Assembly: GCA_000310025.1 (NCBI GenBank)
Contig: FN649746.1
Coordinates: 3,507,977-3,571,976, forward strand
Origin: Ectocarpus siliculosus
Lineage: Eukaryota > Sar > Phaeophyceae > Ectocarpales > Ectocarpaceae
Direction of reading: 5' to 3'
Length of the DNA stretch: 64,000 nt
Made by a program: the position numbers and the translations under genes
In this document: positions 36,306 to 47,359 of the stretch, piece after piece
Numbering within the stretch: position 1 is the stretch's first letter
How the letters are laid out: every line of letters starts with the position of its first letter
The notes under the pieces: model-generated
Seen by the model: the letters and a program-made list of their open reading frames with translations, nothing else
Database searches by the model: none
What the model was told of the DNA's origin: nothing

Positions 36306-37901
36306 TCAATACAATCCTGCTGCCGTCTGTAAGTTCCGTGACACTCGCCGCGAATCCTCTACATTGTTTGGCGCATACGGCTTGTAGGCATTCGACCTCC
36401 ACTTCCCTTCTCTCTGAATCACTCGTTCTGCGATGTCTCCGCCCGATGCAAGAGCCGTCGCGTCTCCAATTCGCAACGAGTGCAACGCGTACTCCTGGGG
36501 GTTACGCCCCGACTTCGCTACCACTTCTCTTACTGCGCGGAGGGCAGCACTATACTTCACTACTCTCACTGCTCTTCCACTACGGTACGGAGCCAACGGA
36601 GCGGAGTCAGGCAACGTCGCATGACACGACAATAGCTCCACCACAAGAGCCACCGCGCCGCCGCGTGCTCTCACACCTGACTGCGGTCCGGTGACTTCGT
36701 CTCGCGTACGAACCCGTATGTTGCCTTTCTGCTCTTGATCGGCCTTGTGCCCTCTAAACCTCATTTCGACACGGTCTGCTCTACGACAGTGACTAAAGTC
36801 TAGTTGCGTCCCGTCGGCAAACAATGATTTGTCCACCCTCGTAAGACGGTGTGCCTCATGCACCCTGCCCGCGTCATTCGCAAACACCTCATCAGACCGT
36901 GTGATGAAGAGATAGGACAGGCACAGACACAGCCACATCACTCTGCCCCCTTCCCCCCAGTTCTGCCTTGCGCTTTCCCCGTCCAGCGGCATACGCCATA
37001 ACACAGGCAGGCGCACACGGCGTACCGTCCCCATAGCCACGTGGTTCCTCGCCATCCCCCTTAGCGCACATTTCAACATCGGAGACGACAAGTCTAGCTC
37101 GACCGAAGCTTCCAGCCTACAAGTATGAAAATGTTGCACAGCCGTGAGTTTTCCGGATATTGTACTCGCTAGGTTACCCTCAGACTCGAAACACCAGGCT
37201 ACGAAGTCTATCAACTCCCACACATGAAGGCCCCTGGCACGTTGCCCTAGAAACTTGGGCTTCCCCGTCAGCCTCCGAAACGTGCACCAAGAGTTGAAGC
37301 CTGGCGTGCAAGTCCTTCTAGACAACTGAGTGCTCGACGAGCTGGATGCCAAGACGTCGGTAACAGAGTCCTGTCCTGCCTGTCCCAGGTCCTGAACCTG
37401 CTGATTGACCTGGGCCAACCTCGTGTAGACCGGCGTGCTGCCGTTCGATTTGGCCGCATGTGCGCTGCCAACCGAGGTAGGCCCCCCCCGCCACGCGGGA
37501 GAGCCCGCACCTCTATTTGTCTTTTCCGTGGGTGAAGAAATCAGCGGCTGTGGGCCTCGCGCCGCCCTCGCCAGCGGCGCGCGCCTCTCCTCCGCACCCC
37601 CTGCCCCGTTGCCGTGGCCAACGTTGCGACCACGGTCTTCGACCCGGAAGTTTGAGAGCGTGTCGAGCGATGCAGCCACTTTCTCTGACACCAGAACGCC
37701 TTTGCGAGGCAAGGATTGCCACTTCGGCTCCGACAGTTTTGCAACTGCCGGAGGCCGTCCGAGGATGAGCCATGCTTTTAACCGGCGGAGGTCCCCCTGC
37801 ATCCGCGCCCTATCCTTTGCCGCAGCCTTAGCAGCCTCGGCGCTGGGTACAGCGGGGGCCCGAGATGCCGGTGGTGGGGCGGTTGTGCCCACCAGTTGCA
37901 C
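36306..37901 (-). CDS. Tyrosine recombinase of element 1
   Basis: An open frame of 531 codons. An N-terminal low-complexity Pro/Ala/Ser part is followed by a core-binding region (FNSWCTFRRLTGKPKFLG, then HVWELIDFVAWCFE) and a catalytic part. The catalytic residues of tyrosine recombinases are present: Arg in LFITRSDEVF, His-x-x-Arg in YALHSLRIGDAT (about H474 and R477), Trp in GKWRSNAYKPY (about W501) and Tyr at 506 or 509. The frame as listed opens with GTG, right after an in-frame TAG. The first ATG is codon 34 (37802). It would cut and join element circles into target DNA. The intact active site suggests recent selection. Confidence 0.85.
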   Translation of the reverse strand: MQLVGTTAPPPASRAPAVPSAEAAKAAAKDRARMQGDLRRLKAWLILGRPPAVAKLSEPKWQSLPRKGVLVSEKVAASLDTLSNFRVEDRGRNVGHGNGAGGAEERRAPLARAARGPQPLISSPTEKTNRGAGSPAWRGGPTSVGSAHAAKSNGSTPVYTRLAQVNQQVQDLGQAGQDSVTDVLASSSSSTQLSRRTCTPGFNSWCTFRRLTGKPKFLGQRARGLHVWELIDFVAWCFESEGNLASTISGKLTAVQHFHTCRLEASVELDLSSPMLKCALRGMARNHVAMGTVRRVRLPVLWRMPLDGESARQNWGEGGRVMWLCLCLSYLFITRSDEVFANDAGRVHEAHRLTRVDKSLFADGTQLDFSHCRRADRVEMRFRGHKADQEQKGNIRVRTRDEVTGPQSGVRARGGAVALVVELLSCHATLPDSAPLAPYRSGRAVRVVKYSAALRAVREVVAKSGRNPQEYALHSLRIGDATALASGGDIAERVIQREGKWRSNAYKPYAPNNVEDSRRVSRNLQTAAGLY

Positions 37902-37964
37902 CTCCCCCTAAAGGCCAGGTCTTGCTGCTTGGGCGGCGATCAGGTCGTCGATCGATGCTTGAAG

Positions 37965-38366
37965 CTACTGGCGATCGCCGCCAGCCTCGTCCCGCCCCCG
38001 TTGCAGCTCCTCCCTCAGGCCGTCCACCAGCCCGCGGAGAGGAGCGAGCTCAGTCTCGTCAGCGGGGGGGGGTCGCCGCGGGTGCCTGTCCCTGTCCCTC
38101 GCGACGAGGATACCGCTCGACGCCTCGCGGGAGTACGTGACCCGCTCCGCGTCGAGGGGCGAGCCGTCGAGATCGCCACCGATCGCGCGGTAGACCTCGT
38201 GCGTGGTGTCGAGGGTGTCGCCGCCCGACCTCGCCCTGCTTGCCCGGCCGCAGCCCTGGCGCTCCGCGTGGAGGCCCGTGTCGGCATCTGGTCGCGGTTG
38301 GAGTCGTATAAGCAGCGAACCGGCGGCAGGCGGCGGGCGAACGTCAGGGCGGCGTTGCGGGAACAC
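37965..38366 (-). pseudogene. Upstream open frame of element 1, same frame as the recombinase but separated by two TAG stops
   Basis: This 133-codon frame ends with LREELQRGRDEAGGDRQ and a TAG, is followed by LQASIDDLIAAQAARPGL and a second TAG, and then runs into the recombinase frame. All three segments share one frame, so it may be an interrupted N-terminal part or a degraded Gag-like product. The frame opens with GTG, not ATG. The content is rich in Arg, Asp, Glu and Ala, perhaps a short coiled coil. No zinc knuckle is seen. Confidence 0.45.
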
Positions 38367-39039
38367 TTGTTTTCCTCTTCATCGTGAGCGTGGTCGATCG
38401 CGCGCCTGGATCTGCAGTTAGAGTGCTCTACAAGTTCCTATCTTCGGCGGAAATATCTGACGAGGCTCTGCGTCGGGCCCAGAACGACGCGTTGTTATAT
38501 CGCGAGCTTGCGTTGGTTCGTTCCCGACGCCTGTAGATTGAGTGGAGTGATTGTTGCTGCTTACGCTACGGTCAATGGGGGTCCCATGTCTCGACAACCC
38601 CGAATATTCCTCGGCACGTGTTTTGGAGGTGTTGAGTAGAGGCGGGTATTAAAGGCCACCCGAGTGTTAGCGACCACCTGGCTTAAAAATTCATATCTTG
38701 CCAACAATATCGGGGAATGCCTTTTTTTTTTTTGTCATGGACCATGCCGATCGTTTAAGCGCAAGTTTGCTCCAGCTGGATAAAAACTGAGCCCTCTATA
38801 GCGTTCGGCGCCAAGGTGGCGTACGATATCCCAGCCTTTCTCGATTTATTTATTTTCCAGCCGCTAAGTGCGTGTTAACGAAGTGCCGAAATCAAAATCG
38901 AAAATCAAAATCGAGATCTGATTGGTCGAATATCTGCTACCTCCTGATGACGCCCTTTGATTTTTAGAAGTTCCTCTGTCTGGGAAGAAGTCCCAAGGGA
39001 CTTTTTCTATCAAGATCAACATCAAAGAGGCAAGGAGTT

Positions 39040-39840
39040 CAAGGAGTTTGCCGCGCACTCATTGGCGCGTCCCGTGCTGAGGCTGACATCACCTATGCAG
39101 CACGGGTGCTTCCACTCATTGGCGCGTCCCGTACTGATACATTATTTGCGGTCCTTTTCCTTCCGATGCGTTGAATTTGGTGAACTCTACTCGCCAACAG
39201 CGCGGGTGCTTCCACTCGTTGGCGCGTCCCGTGCTAAGGCTGACAGCACACATGCAACACAATGCGGTTAACTCTACTCGCCAACAGCGCGGGTGCTTCC
39301 ACTCGTTGGCGCGTCCCGTGCTGAGGCTGACAGCACACATGCAACACGTTGCGGTTAACTCTACCCGCCAACAGCACGGGTGCTTCCACTCATTGGCGCG
39401 TCCCGTGCTGAAACGTGTACGGCTTTTGTTTTGTTTTTCGGTGAGATCGATTAACTCTACTCGCCAACAGCACGAGTGCTTCCACTCATTGGCGCGTCCC
39501 GTGCTGAGGCTGACATCACATATGCAGCACGGGTGCTTCCACTCATTGGCGCGTCCCGTACTGATACATTATTTGTGGTCCTTTTCCTTCCGATGCGTTG
39601 AATTTGGTGAACTCTACTCGCCAACAGCGCGGGTGCTTCCACTCGTTGGCGCGTCCCGTGCTAAGGCTTACAGCACACATGCAACACAATGCGGTTAACT
39701 CTACTCGTCAACAGCGCAGGTATTTCCACTCGTTGGCGCGTCCCGTGCTGATACGTTTTCGACTTTCGTTTTTTTTTTTTTTTATTATTATTATTTTTTT
39801 TATTGCGTTGAGATCGGTTAACTTCCACTCGCCAACAACA
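39040..39840. repeat. 87-bp tandem repeat inside element 1
   Basis: The unit begins near CCAACAGCGCGGGTGCTTCC and recurs at 39194, 39281, 39368, 39464, 39621 and 39708 (spacing 87, 87, 96, 157 and 87 bp), with partial copies at both ends. Every unit contains TTCCACTC(A/G)TTGGCGCGT flanked by the short inverted arms GCACGGG and CCCGTGC. It occupies the place where polymerase genes would be expected. Open frames through it are repeat artefacts. Confidence 0.85.
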
Positions 39841-40523
39841 CGGTTTCTGCTTCTGTTCATCCGTTCCCGTGAATGCTGTTGTATGCACTTTCCAATTACG
39901 CATGCGGCCGCTTTGTATTCCGTGGGACTTGTCAATGCCATCAGTGGAGACGATAGCTTACGTGAGCATATTATCGTCGATGCATTCGGCTACATTTTTC
40001 CGTCTGTGCGCGGCACAGACCAGGTACGGGCAAGTAGTCCCGAGTGAGCCGCGGGAAACAGAGAACAAGGCACCGGCACCATGTGCATACTCTTGACAGC
40101 ACACACCACGTGCCCCACTGCCGCGGGTCGATCGGTTATGTCCGATGCCGCAAGGTTTCCCCACCCCGTGCAGTACGATGGCTGCTATCGTGGCACGTAC
40201 AGCAGCGCGTTTTCTCCGTTGAAATATTTTTTCAGCGATAGTACATCTCGGTTGGGATGAACCACATCCCATGTGTGGGAGGGTACCTATCTGAACGGCG
40301 TGGCGAGAGAGACTGCGGTACGCCGCTTATCTTACTGCACCCTCCCCCCCCCCCGTGCTATGCACGCAGCGGTGAGGTCACAAGAGTAGCGGGACGCGGG
40401 AAGGAACACGGCAGACACGACGGATGTTGAACACGGACCCGATTACACACCTTATATGGAGGGTCCCGAGCGCGCGCTGGTCGCTTCCCCAATGCTTGCG
40501 CCGCGTCCCGTCCCGTCCATTTT

Positions 40524-40784
40524 CTAAACTGCCGCCGCTACTGCGTTAGGCGGCTGCTGCTGTCCTTCCGTTGCTTCACGCGCTGTAGCTCTCACACGTT
40601 ACCCGACTTTGCTACAGCCCCTGCGTGGACTCGATCACGGAATGACATCCCCACCTATAGACAACAATAATAAATCCAAACACCGTGACCCTGGGTTTCC
40701 GATAGAAAATGAAGCCAAATTCTAATTCGACTGTTACAAAATAAACACCAGTTTATTCTATCTGCTCTTCGAACAAACCTTCCT
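40524..40784 (-). repeat. Split direct repeat A1 of element 1
   Basis: Left end of the element on its coding strand. Sequence after the shared part differs (GTTCTCG here, TTTATTT at A2), which defines the boundary at 40784. Confidence 0.92.
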
Positions 40785-40965
40785 GTTCTCGCTGTCCACC
40801 TGACTTCTAAGGCATGCCTTGCTTTTTGTCTTAAGACAGGGTTGCCTGAGACGGTGTTTTGTGCCTGAGGAGTTGCCTGAGACGGCGTTTTTGTGCCTGA
40901 GATGCCTTATTTCCACGAACAAGCGGCTACACCAACGCCAACTCGTGTCCCTGGGGTCGTGCGGT

Positions 40966-41018
40966 CCAAAGGCTATGACATCATATAATAACATGTTACT
41001 ATATGTCATAGCCTTTGG
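40966..41018. mobile_element. 53-bp palindromic insertion with 6-bp flanking direct repeat
   Basis: Perfect 16-bp inverted arms (CCAAAGGCTATGACAT at 40966-40981 and its complement at 41003-41018) enclose a 21-bp AT-rich loop. The unit is flanked on both sides by TGCGGT (40960-40965 and 41019-41024), which looks like a target-site duplication. It resembles a very small MITE or the remains of a foldback insertion. Confidence 0.65.
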
Positions 41019-41716
41019 TGCGGTCGTGCGGGTCGATTTAGGGGTGCCGTCAGAGAGGTAGTACATGGAATCTCTGGTGCGGGCCCCCTTTTCATCTAAG
41101 AAATGTGCCCATGGATCATGCCTTAATCCACTTTTCATGCCTGAGGCGGGCCTATAAACCGTTTGCCTTAGCGCCCCTTTTGCGTGCCTTAGAAGTTAGG
41201 GCTTACCTGGACTCCGCATCCTGGCCCATCATCCTGAAATTATCGATGGGATGTGTTTACAATAGAAACCTCGACAACAGTAGTAATAACATGCGCTCAG
41301 TCGTACATACATACATACATTCCGTTGCGGTCTTGGACACATCATCCGGCGCCCGAGCGACGGACACACAGAAGAAAAACAGTTCAACGTGCAAGTGTGT
41401 GTGTGTTCATGCCGAAAACATTGGACGCGCCGTGTTAGTAAGAGACGCCAAGGTATATAAACAGCTTTCGGCATGAATGCATGATTCTTCATTTCACCAG
41501 CCCGGGTCACACAACAACAGGGGGACCCATGAAGAAGGTCATACAGGAAATATCATTTGGTACGAAGTAGACTACACATACATACACAGACGTACACGTA
41601 CACTGCTGTGCAGACAGCACTAAACAAGCACACGCGAGCAGAATCCTTCGTAAGGCCTTTATCTGACGTTCGATATCGTGAGTATCGCATACCGTATAGT
41701 ATGACACAACAAGAAA

Positions 41717-42490
41717 ACACACCCCGGTGATAACATTTTGGAGTTTGAAAATATTATCACCGGGTGTGGTATCCTGTGTGTGTGGGGGGGTGTTATCTTG
41801 TGTACCCCGGGTGATAAAGTGCAGCTCGCAGGGGCTGTGATAAAACAGGGGGTATGATAGCGCGTCCGAACACCCACAGCGTGTGTTTGGGGGTGTGATA
41901 AATGAGGGTGTGTGATAAAAGGGGGTGTGATAGCACGTCCGAACAGCCACAGCGTGCGCTTTGGGGTTGTGATAAATGAGGGTGTGTGATAAAAGGGGGT
42001 GTGATAGCCATGCCTGCACGTACACGTGCAGTGTAGGGACCTACCTAAAGGGGCGTGGAAAAACAAAGGGGCTCAACCGAGGTGACGAAACTCCTGAGCA
42101 CATGACCTCGGCGATAACTCAACCCTCTCATCGCCAAAAAAAAATTGAGAAAAATTCGCGGGCTTGAATCGAGCAAGAAAAAAATAAAAATCGAAGGTAC
42201 CTCGACCGATACGATGATTGGCGGTGGCCACAGACTGCGTGCGCCATCCTTCTGCCCCCCTCACAAAAAATATTTACTTGGTACTTGCGGCTGCATTCTG
42301 CTCTGCCTGCACGTTCATGTTGTTGGGGGTCTCCATGCGGGGTGTTTCCCCGCACACAGCTGACGTGGTTGTGTGTGTGATTGCCCAGGGCAGATGCTGT
42401 CACCTCGGTGATAAAGAAGGAGGGGCCCCGTGACTATATGCGGCGTAAATAAAAGTATCACCGGGGTGTGTTATCTTATGTACCCTCGGT
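41717..42490. repeat. Repeats built on TTATCACCGGGGTGTG and GGGTGTGATAAATGAGG
   Basis: An imperfect inverted repeat (CACACCCCGGTGATAA at 41719-41734 against TTATCACCGGGTGTG at 41754-41768) is followed by two tandem copies of a unit of about 70 bp (41860-42010) with the words GTGATAAATGAGGGTGTGTGATAAAA and CGTCCGAACA(C/G)CCACAGCGTG. The TATCACCGGGGTGT word returns at 42450 and at about 47742, on both sides of element 2. No gene is seen from 41025 to 42502. Confidence 0.65.
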
Positions 42491-42502
42491 GATAAATCGA
42501 TG

Positions 42503-42682
42503 TTTTCTCGATGCTTTCGAAATTTGTCATTATTTTGCGTACCCCCTTTGCTCGCCAAGGGGGAGGGGAAAAGAGCGAAGACCAGGCAGGGCAACACACC
42601 ACACGCGCCCCCGGTCTACTCCTTACGATCAGTATAAACATCAGCCACCCAACGGACAGAAATATATAAACTCTGTCTGCCA
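42503..42682 (-). repeat. Split direct repeat B2 of element 2
   Basis: Near-identical to 43476-43655. Starts TTTTCTCGATGCTTTCG on the plus strand. Confidence 0.88.
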
Positions 42683-43264
42683 CCCTGTATGATAACCACA
42701 CCAATTTGTTCATACTGAAACCACGAGAGAACCCCACAAGGCCCATCAACATTAACATCGCGACTCGGCGAAACACTCGGGCCACCAAGAAAAAACCATT
42801 TTCCCGTCTCTCGCTACTCTCTGTTCCCCTGACACTCCATCGCACTGCAGAAAAAAACACACATGTCGCCAGGACCCCACGTACAATTAATCATATAATA
42901 TATACGGGTGTCCACCAATCAATCAGACTCGTAAGGCACACAACGGGGAAGCGCGCAGCACCAACGCAGCCACACACCGCAGCCAAGAGTGCACTCCCCC
43001 ACCCGTGCAACGGTCCGATACACACACCAACATGCGTCCTGCATATATCAACCTGAAGTAAATGCGATACACACACATCCCATTAAAAAAAAATGAAATG
43101 GGACGAGCACCTCGGAACCGCGCCCAGCACAGGCACACGCGACCCCGACTGCGGCTACACAGTGAATCCCCCCGACAGGCAATCAGGCAATCACATTGGA
43201 CACAACGCCGCCGCTCCGATTTCCATGTCCACTGACACCCCCAAAAGCAAGGGTGGGTGGGTGG

Positions 43265-43475
43265 GAAAAAGAAACGTCACGGCAGAAACAACCCTTGGCC
43301 ACCACAAGCACACACACGTGCTCTCGCTCGCCCGCGGTAAACACGGCGAAGCGAGTATACTGAAAACAGGAATCAACACACTCGTCCACTTCCTGCTTTC
43401 TTATTGGCCAGCGGTTTATTTCTGCCGCTTCTCACAAAACGCAGATTTCCCTTACTTCGTCAGTCAATCTTTCGC
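43265..43475 (-). repeat. Split direct repeat A2 of element 2
   Basis: Near-identical to 47509-47718. Ends CAATCTTTCGC on the plus strand and abuts B1. Confidence 0.88.
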
Positions 43476-43655
43476 TTTTCTCGATGCTTTCGAAATTGGT
43501 CATTATTTTGCGTACCCCCTTTGCTCGCCAAGGGGGAGGGGAAAAGAGCGAAGACCAGGCAGGGCAACACACCACACACGCCCCCGGTCTACTCCTTACG
43601 ATCAGTATAAACATCAGCCACCCAACGGACAGAAATATATAAACTCTGTCTGCCC
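43476..43655 (-). repeat. Split direct repeat B1 of element 2
   Basis: Inner B copy, downstream of the recombinase on the minus strand. Confidence 0.88.
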
Positions 43656-43844
43656 CCAAACCTAAGGCTGGTGCGCCATACTGATCCCCCCCCCCCCCTT
43701 TTTTCATGCGCAACATATATCGCATACATGTATGCAAAACACACAATATGTACGACACACAATATATACGGCATACACAATGTACAGCAAAATAACATCG
43801 GTACGACAAGGACCTCGACATACGCCACGCGCCACAGAACCCCT

Positions 43845-45008
43845 TCACACGTCACCCCATCGGGTACCCTGCCCTGGCTGTGTAGTCACCTTCTCCTTGT
43901 TCGCCAACACCTCTGACACCCACCAAGCATCACCCCCAACATTCCGAACGTAACACTGGTAACTACTCTCCCCCGACCATCGCCCTTCTCTACGAAGAAA
44001 CTCCGGCGATGCACCCCCCGCCGTCAAGAAAGTTGCGCCCCCAATACGAAGGGAGTGCAGCGCGTACTCCTCGGGCTGCAAACCCGCCAACGCAACCACT
44101 TAGCGAAGGGCCACAACAGCCTGACACTTAGTCCACATGGCCCACTGGCCCCGACCAACACCAAAAGCCACTAGAGGCGCATGCGAAGGCAGAAACGTAT
44201 ACAGAGAAAGCAGCTCCACCATGACATCCACGGCACCACCCCCTCGGTCGACTCCACGGCACGGACCTTGCCGTGTACGCGTACAAACCGCCCCTTTCCG
44301 AAACTTGTCCCCTTTGGACGAACGAAAACGTGACTCCACGCGATCGGCCAACGGCCACTGCGCCGACTGAAAGAGCTGGACCGCCCCCCGAAAAAAACGC
44401 TACGTCCCCCCGACGCAACCCATGAACCTCATGCATGGACAATTTCGACACCGCAAACATCTCAGATGCTCGCGTCAGAAAGAAGAAAGAGGCACTCAGC
44501 GCAAGAAACAAAACACGCCCGCCTACGCCCCATTGAGGCACCAACGAACTCCCCTGTTGCAACATCGCCCAAGACACCGGCCGCCGCAACCGCTGCTGTG
44601 TTCCCACGTCGGCATGCCCCCGCGCCGCTCCACGTCAAGCACAACGAATCAGCGGATGCCGCGTATCAAGCTCCCCTTCACCCGACACACGATGGAAAAA
44701 CTTGACAGCGGACAGGTGACTAGCAATCGTCGAGTTTTGCAGGCCCAAAACGGAAAAACCATACGCGACGTACTCAACCATTGAGCAACGACATCACGCG
44801 GAACAGTCTCAGCAGCAACAAACACCGGCCGATACACAACGGCCACACGATGTTTCACCCAGCCTCCAAAAAGGCCCAGGTAAGTTCGTTCAGACGTTCG
44901 CGCAAGTGACTGGCGGACGAGGCTGGCCCCAGCACGGCAGAGCACATCTCTTGCCCGGCTCAATTCAACTCCACTTCCTGCCATCGCACATGGGGGGCAG
45001 CGGCACAA
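43845..45008 (-). pseudogene. Tyrosine recombinase of element 2, broken
   Basis: Pieces in three frames line up with the element 1 recombinase: a core-binding part (SLARTSERTYLGLFGGWVKH, about 44910), a catalytic Arg in FFFLTRASEMF (about 44490), a segment with DRVESRFRSSKGDKFRKG (about 44340) and the His-x-x-Arg box YALHSLRIGGATFLTAGG (about 44060) with GRWSGESSYQCY for Trp and Tyr. Catalytic residues are still recognisable but at least two frameshifts and a stop near 44100 interrupt the frame. Confidence 0.8.
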
Positions 45009-45535
45009 AGGTTGTCGTACACATCAGCGGCAGGCCAGCGAGAAATACCATCGGCAAGCGAACTGAGCACACCAGGCATATGGGACGAGTGGAAAAGCCA
45101 CCCGCTAGACACTTCCATCGCCCCCAGCATCCGCATGAGCGCGCCGGACCGCGGCTCCTTGCCTCCGCGACACCGCTCAATCCATGCCACACTCGCTTCA
45201 TTGTCTCCTCGCAACTGGATGCAGTCACCGGCCGACACCGGCTCGTGACGCTGTTGCACGATCAACACCCACGCCGCAGCGACCATGCCGAGTAGCTCAA
45301 GAACATTGATACTGACATCGGGACACTCGGATACAGACTTGCTAGACCCCACAAAACGGGACTCCTCGTCACACGTCAAATCACGCCGGAATAACACCCA
45401 GTTTGCACACAGTATGCTCCGAACGCTGTTTTGGACGCATCGGCAAACACGGCCATTACCGGAGGGCGAAGGACCACATTGATTGTACATTGGTGCACAC
45501 AACTGTCCGCCACGCGACGCCAGACCTCGCTGCAC
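44960..45535 (-). pseudogene. RNase H region of element 2
   Basis: The segment reads DVSINVLELLGMVAAAWVL, then LRGDNEASVAWIERCRGG, then SSHMPGVLSSLADGISRWP, the series found in DIRS/Ngaro RNase H domains (E, D and the NxxADxxSR-like end). It directly precedes the recombinase, as in other members of this order. The frame is open for 191 codons but its start is not a real ATG context. Confidence 0.8.
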
Positions 45536-45643
45536 AAACCAGTGCCAAAATCCAAATCATCGTGAAACATGGGGCCCAACACGACACGCCGAGCGGGGTT
45601 AGAAACACGCGAAGGGAACACTTCGGATTGCGGCATGCCGGCA

Positions 45644-46337
45644 TCAGCCAACAGACAGCCGACGAAATATTTGCCTGGACGCAAGGCAAAAGACACGTGA
45701 AGAAGAAAACCGGTCAATTCCGCGACGGGACGGGCGCGTCTGTGGCCACTCGCCCAACAAACGGTGTAATTTCTGTTGTTTTCGCAGAGGCATGGTCACT
45801 GTGAGAGTTGGCGTGTCCAAAATCCATCCCAACACCTCCAACCCTGTCGAAAAATCGGTGATCTTCTTTGCAGACAACAACGGAGGATCGTTTGGCCCCC
45901 GGTGTCCCAGCAGACGGAAATGGTCCCACGAAGGGTCGACCAACACTTGACGAAAAGCCTCACGCACGTCAATACGGCAGAGCAAAATCTCGAGATGTGG
46001 CCCGTGCAATTGGCGCAGAAAGAGGACGCGCGACAAGATATCGAAAAATACATGTCCCATACGGACACTCGGGGGCACGATCAAAATCTGCGTCTGCATT
46101 GACGCCAGACGGCGCACCAGCCGCTGTGAATGTGAGATCATGAATGATGCGGAATTTCGGATCTTCCACCACCCCAAGGGGGGAAACACGCACACCCAAA
46201 ATTTCACGGATGAACTGCACGTCGAAGACAAGAGCACGACCTAACGTAACATCCGAAACGATCCTGTCAGTAATCTGCGAACGTGTATGGTAAAATGCTG
46301 GAATGGTTGCCGTATCTTTAATTCGGCGTCGTGACAA
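45644..46337 (-). pseudogene. Reverse transcriptase of element 2, core deleted
   Basis: An N-terminal part (PKFRIIHDLTF, about 46140) and a middle part (LLCRIDVREAFRQVLVDPSW, about 45950) are followed almost at once by ITDFSTGLEVLGWILDTPTL (about 45830), which belongs after the active site. The intervening fingers/palm segment with the expected Y-x-D-D motif is missing, a deletion of roughly 70 codons. The frame also shifts between the pieces. Confidence 0.8.
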
Positions 46338-46421
46338 CCCCTCGGGAGCAACACGCGGAGGAGTTTGTCAATGTGCGGAAAACGTTTCGCGACCCCCAAA
46401 AATTCACGAACCGACGCAACG

Positions 46422-46825
46422 TCGACATGGGGCGCAAAGAAGCCGGCACCACCGGCCGCCACGAGCACTTCAATACGCCCCCCACACTGTCTAAGCAAGG
46501 TGGAACCAGCGGAAGCCACCTCACGAAGACCCACACCCATATCGGAGGGTGAACACACCGCCGCTAAAGCAGACACACGAGATCGCCACACGCCAAGTTC
46601 ACGCGAACCCGCAATCGACAACATCGACATGGGGCGCAAAGAAGCCGGCACCACCGGCCGCCACGAGCACTTCAATACGCCCCCCACACTGTCTAAGCAA
46701 GGCGGAACCAGCGGAAGCCACCTCACGAAGACCCACACCCATATCGGAGGATGAACACACCGCCGCTAAAGCAGACACACGAGATCGCCACACGCAAAGT
46801 TCACGCGAACCCGCAATCGACCTAT
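46422..46825. repeat. 202-bp tandem duplication inside element 2
   Basis: The segment starting TCGACATGGGGCGC at 46422 is repeated at 46624 with very few changes, ending at about 46825. It lies between the Gag-like frame and the reverse transcriptase and adds to the degradation of this copy. Confidence 0.9.
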
Positions 46826-47103
46826 AAACGAGACATCACCTGGTAGCAACGAATAGACAGCTCCGGGCACACACGCCCCTCGATCGACGCCCACGCCCGC
46901 CGCCGCCAACGCCGCGGCCCCAAGCGCTCGGGAACCCAGCCTTGCTGTCTCATCTACGCTCACACCAGCCACCGCAGACGACCCACCAGGGCCCTCCACG
47001 GATAAACCAGCCATGCCGTCGGTCCGCCGTGCCGCAACCACGCTGACCGCCGACCCCGCCGCGGCGGCGGCCCCAGCTGTTGCGTCTTGCTGCTGATGTT
47101 GAA

Positions 47104-47147
<44 letters not shown>

Positions 47148-47278
47148 TGCGGCGGCGGGCCCTGCTGGTCCTGCTGGGCTGCCAACGCCATTGCGGCAGC
47201 CGCGCCCGCCACCGCAGCAGAGGGAGGGGCGCCGCCACCACCGCTGCTGCCGCCGCCGTCGGCGATGGAGTCATCCAC
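46766..47278 (-). pseudogene. Gag-like frame of element 2 with polyglutamine run
   Basis: A 170-codon open frame rich in Gly and Ala carries a run of about fifteen Gln (CAG repeats at about 47110-47145), interrupted by Leu and His. It is in the position of the first open frame of Ngaro elements. The listed start is GTG, so the real N-terminus is unclear. No zinc knuckle is seen. The Gag call rests on position only. Confidence 0.4.
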
Positions 47279-47359
47279 CGACGTACGAATCCCGTCGGCA
47301 GCAATCGGCAGGCCCTTATCCGCGATTTGGATTCAAAGTCATATCGCCCCGGAGACAGA

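Larger units (their letters stand above)
35419..40784 (-). mobile_element. Tyrosine-recombinase element with Ngaro-type split direct repeats, no visible reverse transcriptase (element 1)
   Basis: On the minus strand the order is A1 (40784-40524), open frames (38366-36306), B1 (36228-35990), A2 (35989-35729) and B2 (35657-35419). The A copies (261 bp) and B copies (239 bp) are nearly identical to each other. This A1-ORF-B1A2B2 plan is the split-direct-repeat structure of Ngaro/PAT-type retroelements of the DIRS order. Such elements normally encode Gag, reverse transcriptase, RNase H and a tyrosine recombinase. Here I find only the recombinase. The 38.4-40.5 kb interior holds an 87-bp tandem array and no polymerase motifs. 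It could be a non-autonomous derivative or a recombinase-only lineage. Near-identical repeats suggest fairly recent activity. Confidence 0.85.

Noticed and set aside
37435-38387. Plus-strand open frames opposite the element 1 recombinase
   Set aside because: GC-rich antisense shadows. A short plus-strand frame at about 38385-38537 looks protein-like, but nothing joins to it.
39040-39840. CRISPR-like array
   Set aside because: Repeats are tandem without unique spacers, in a eukaryotic retroelement.
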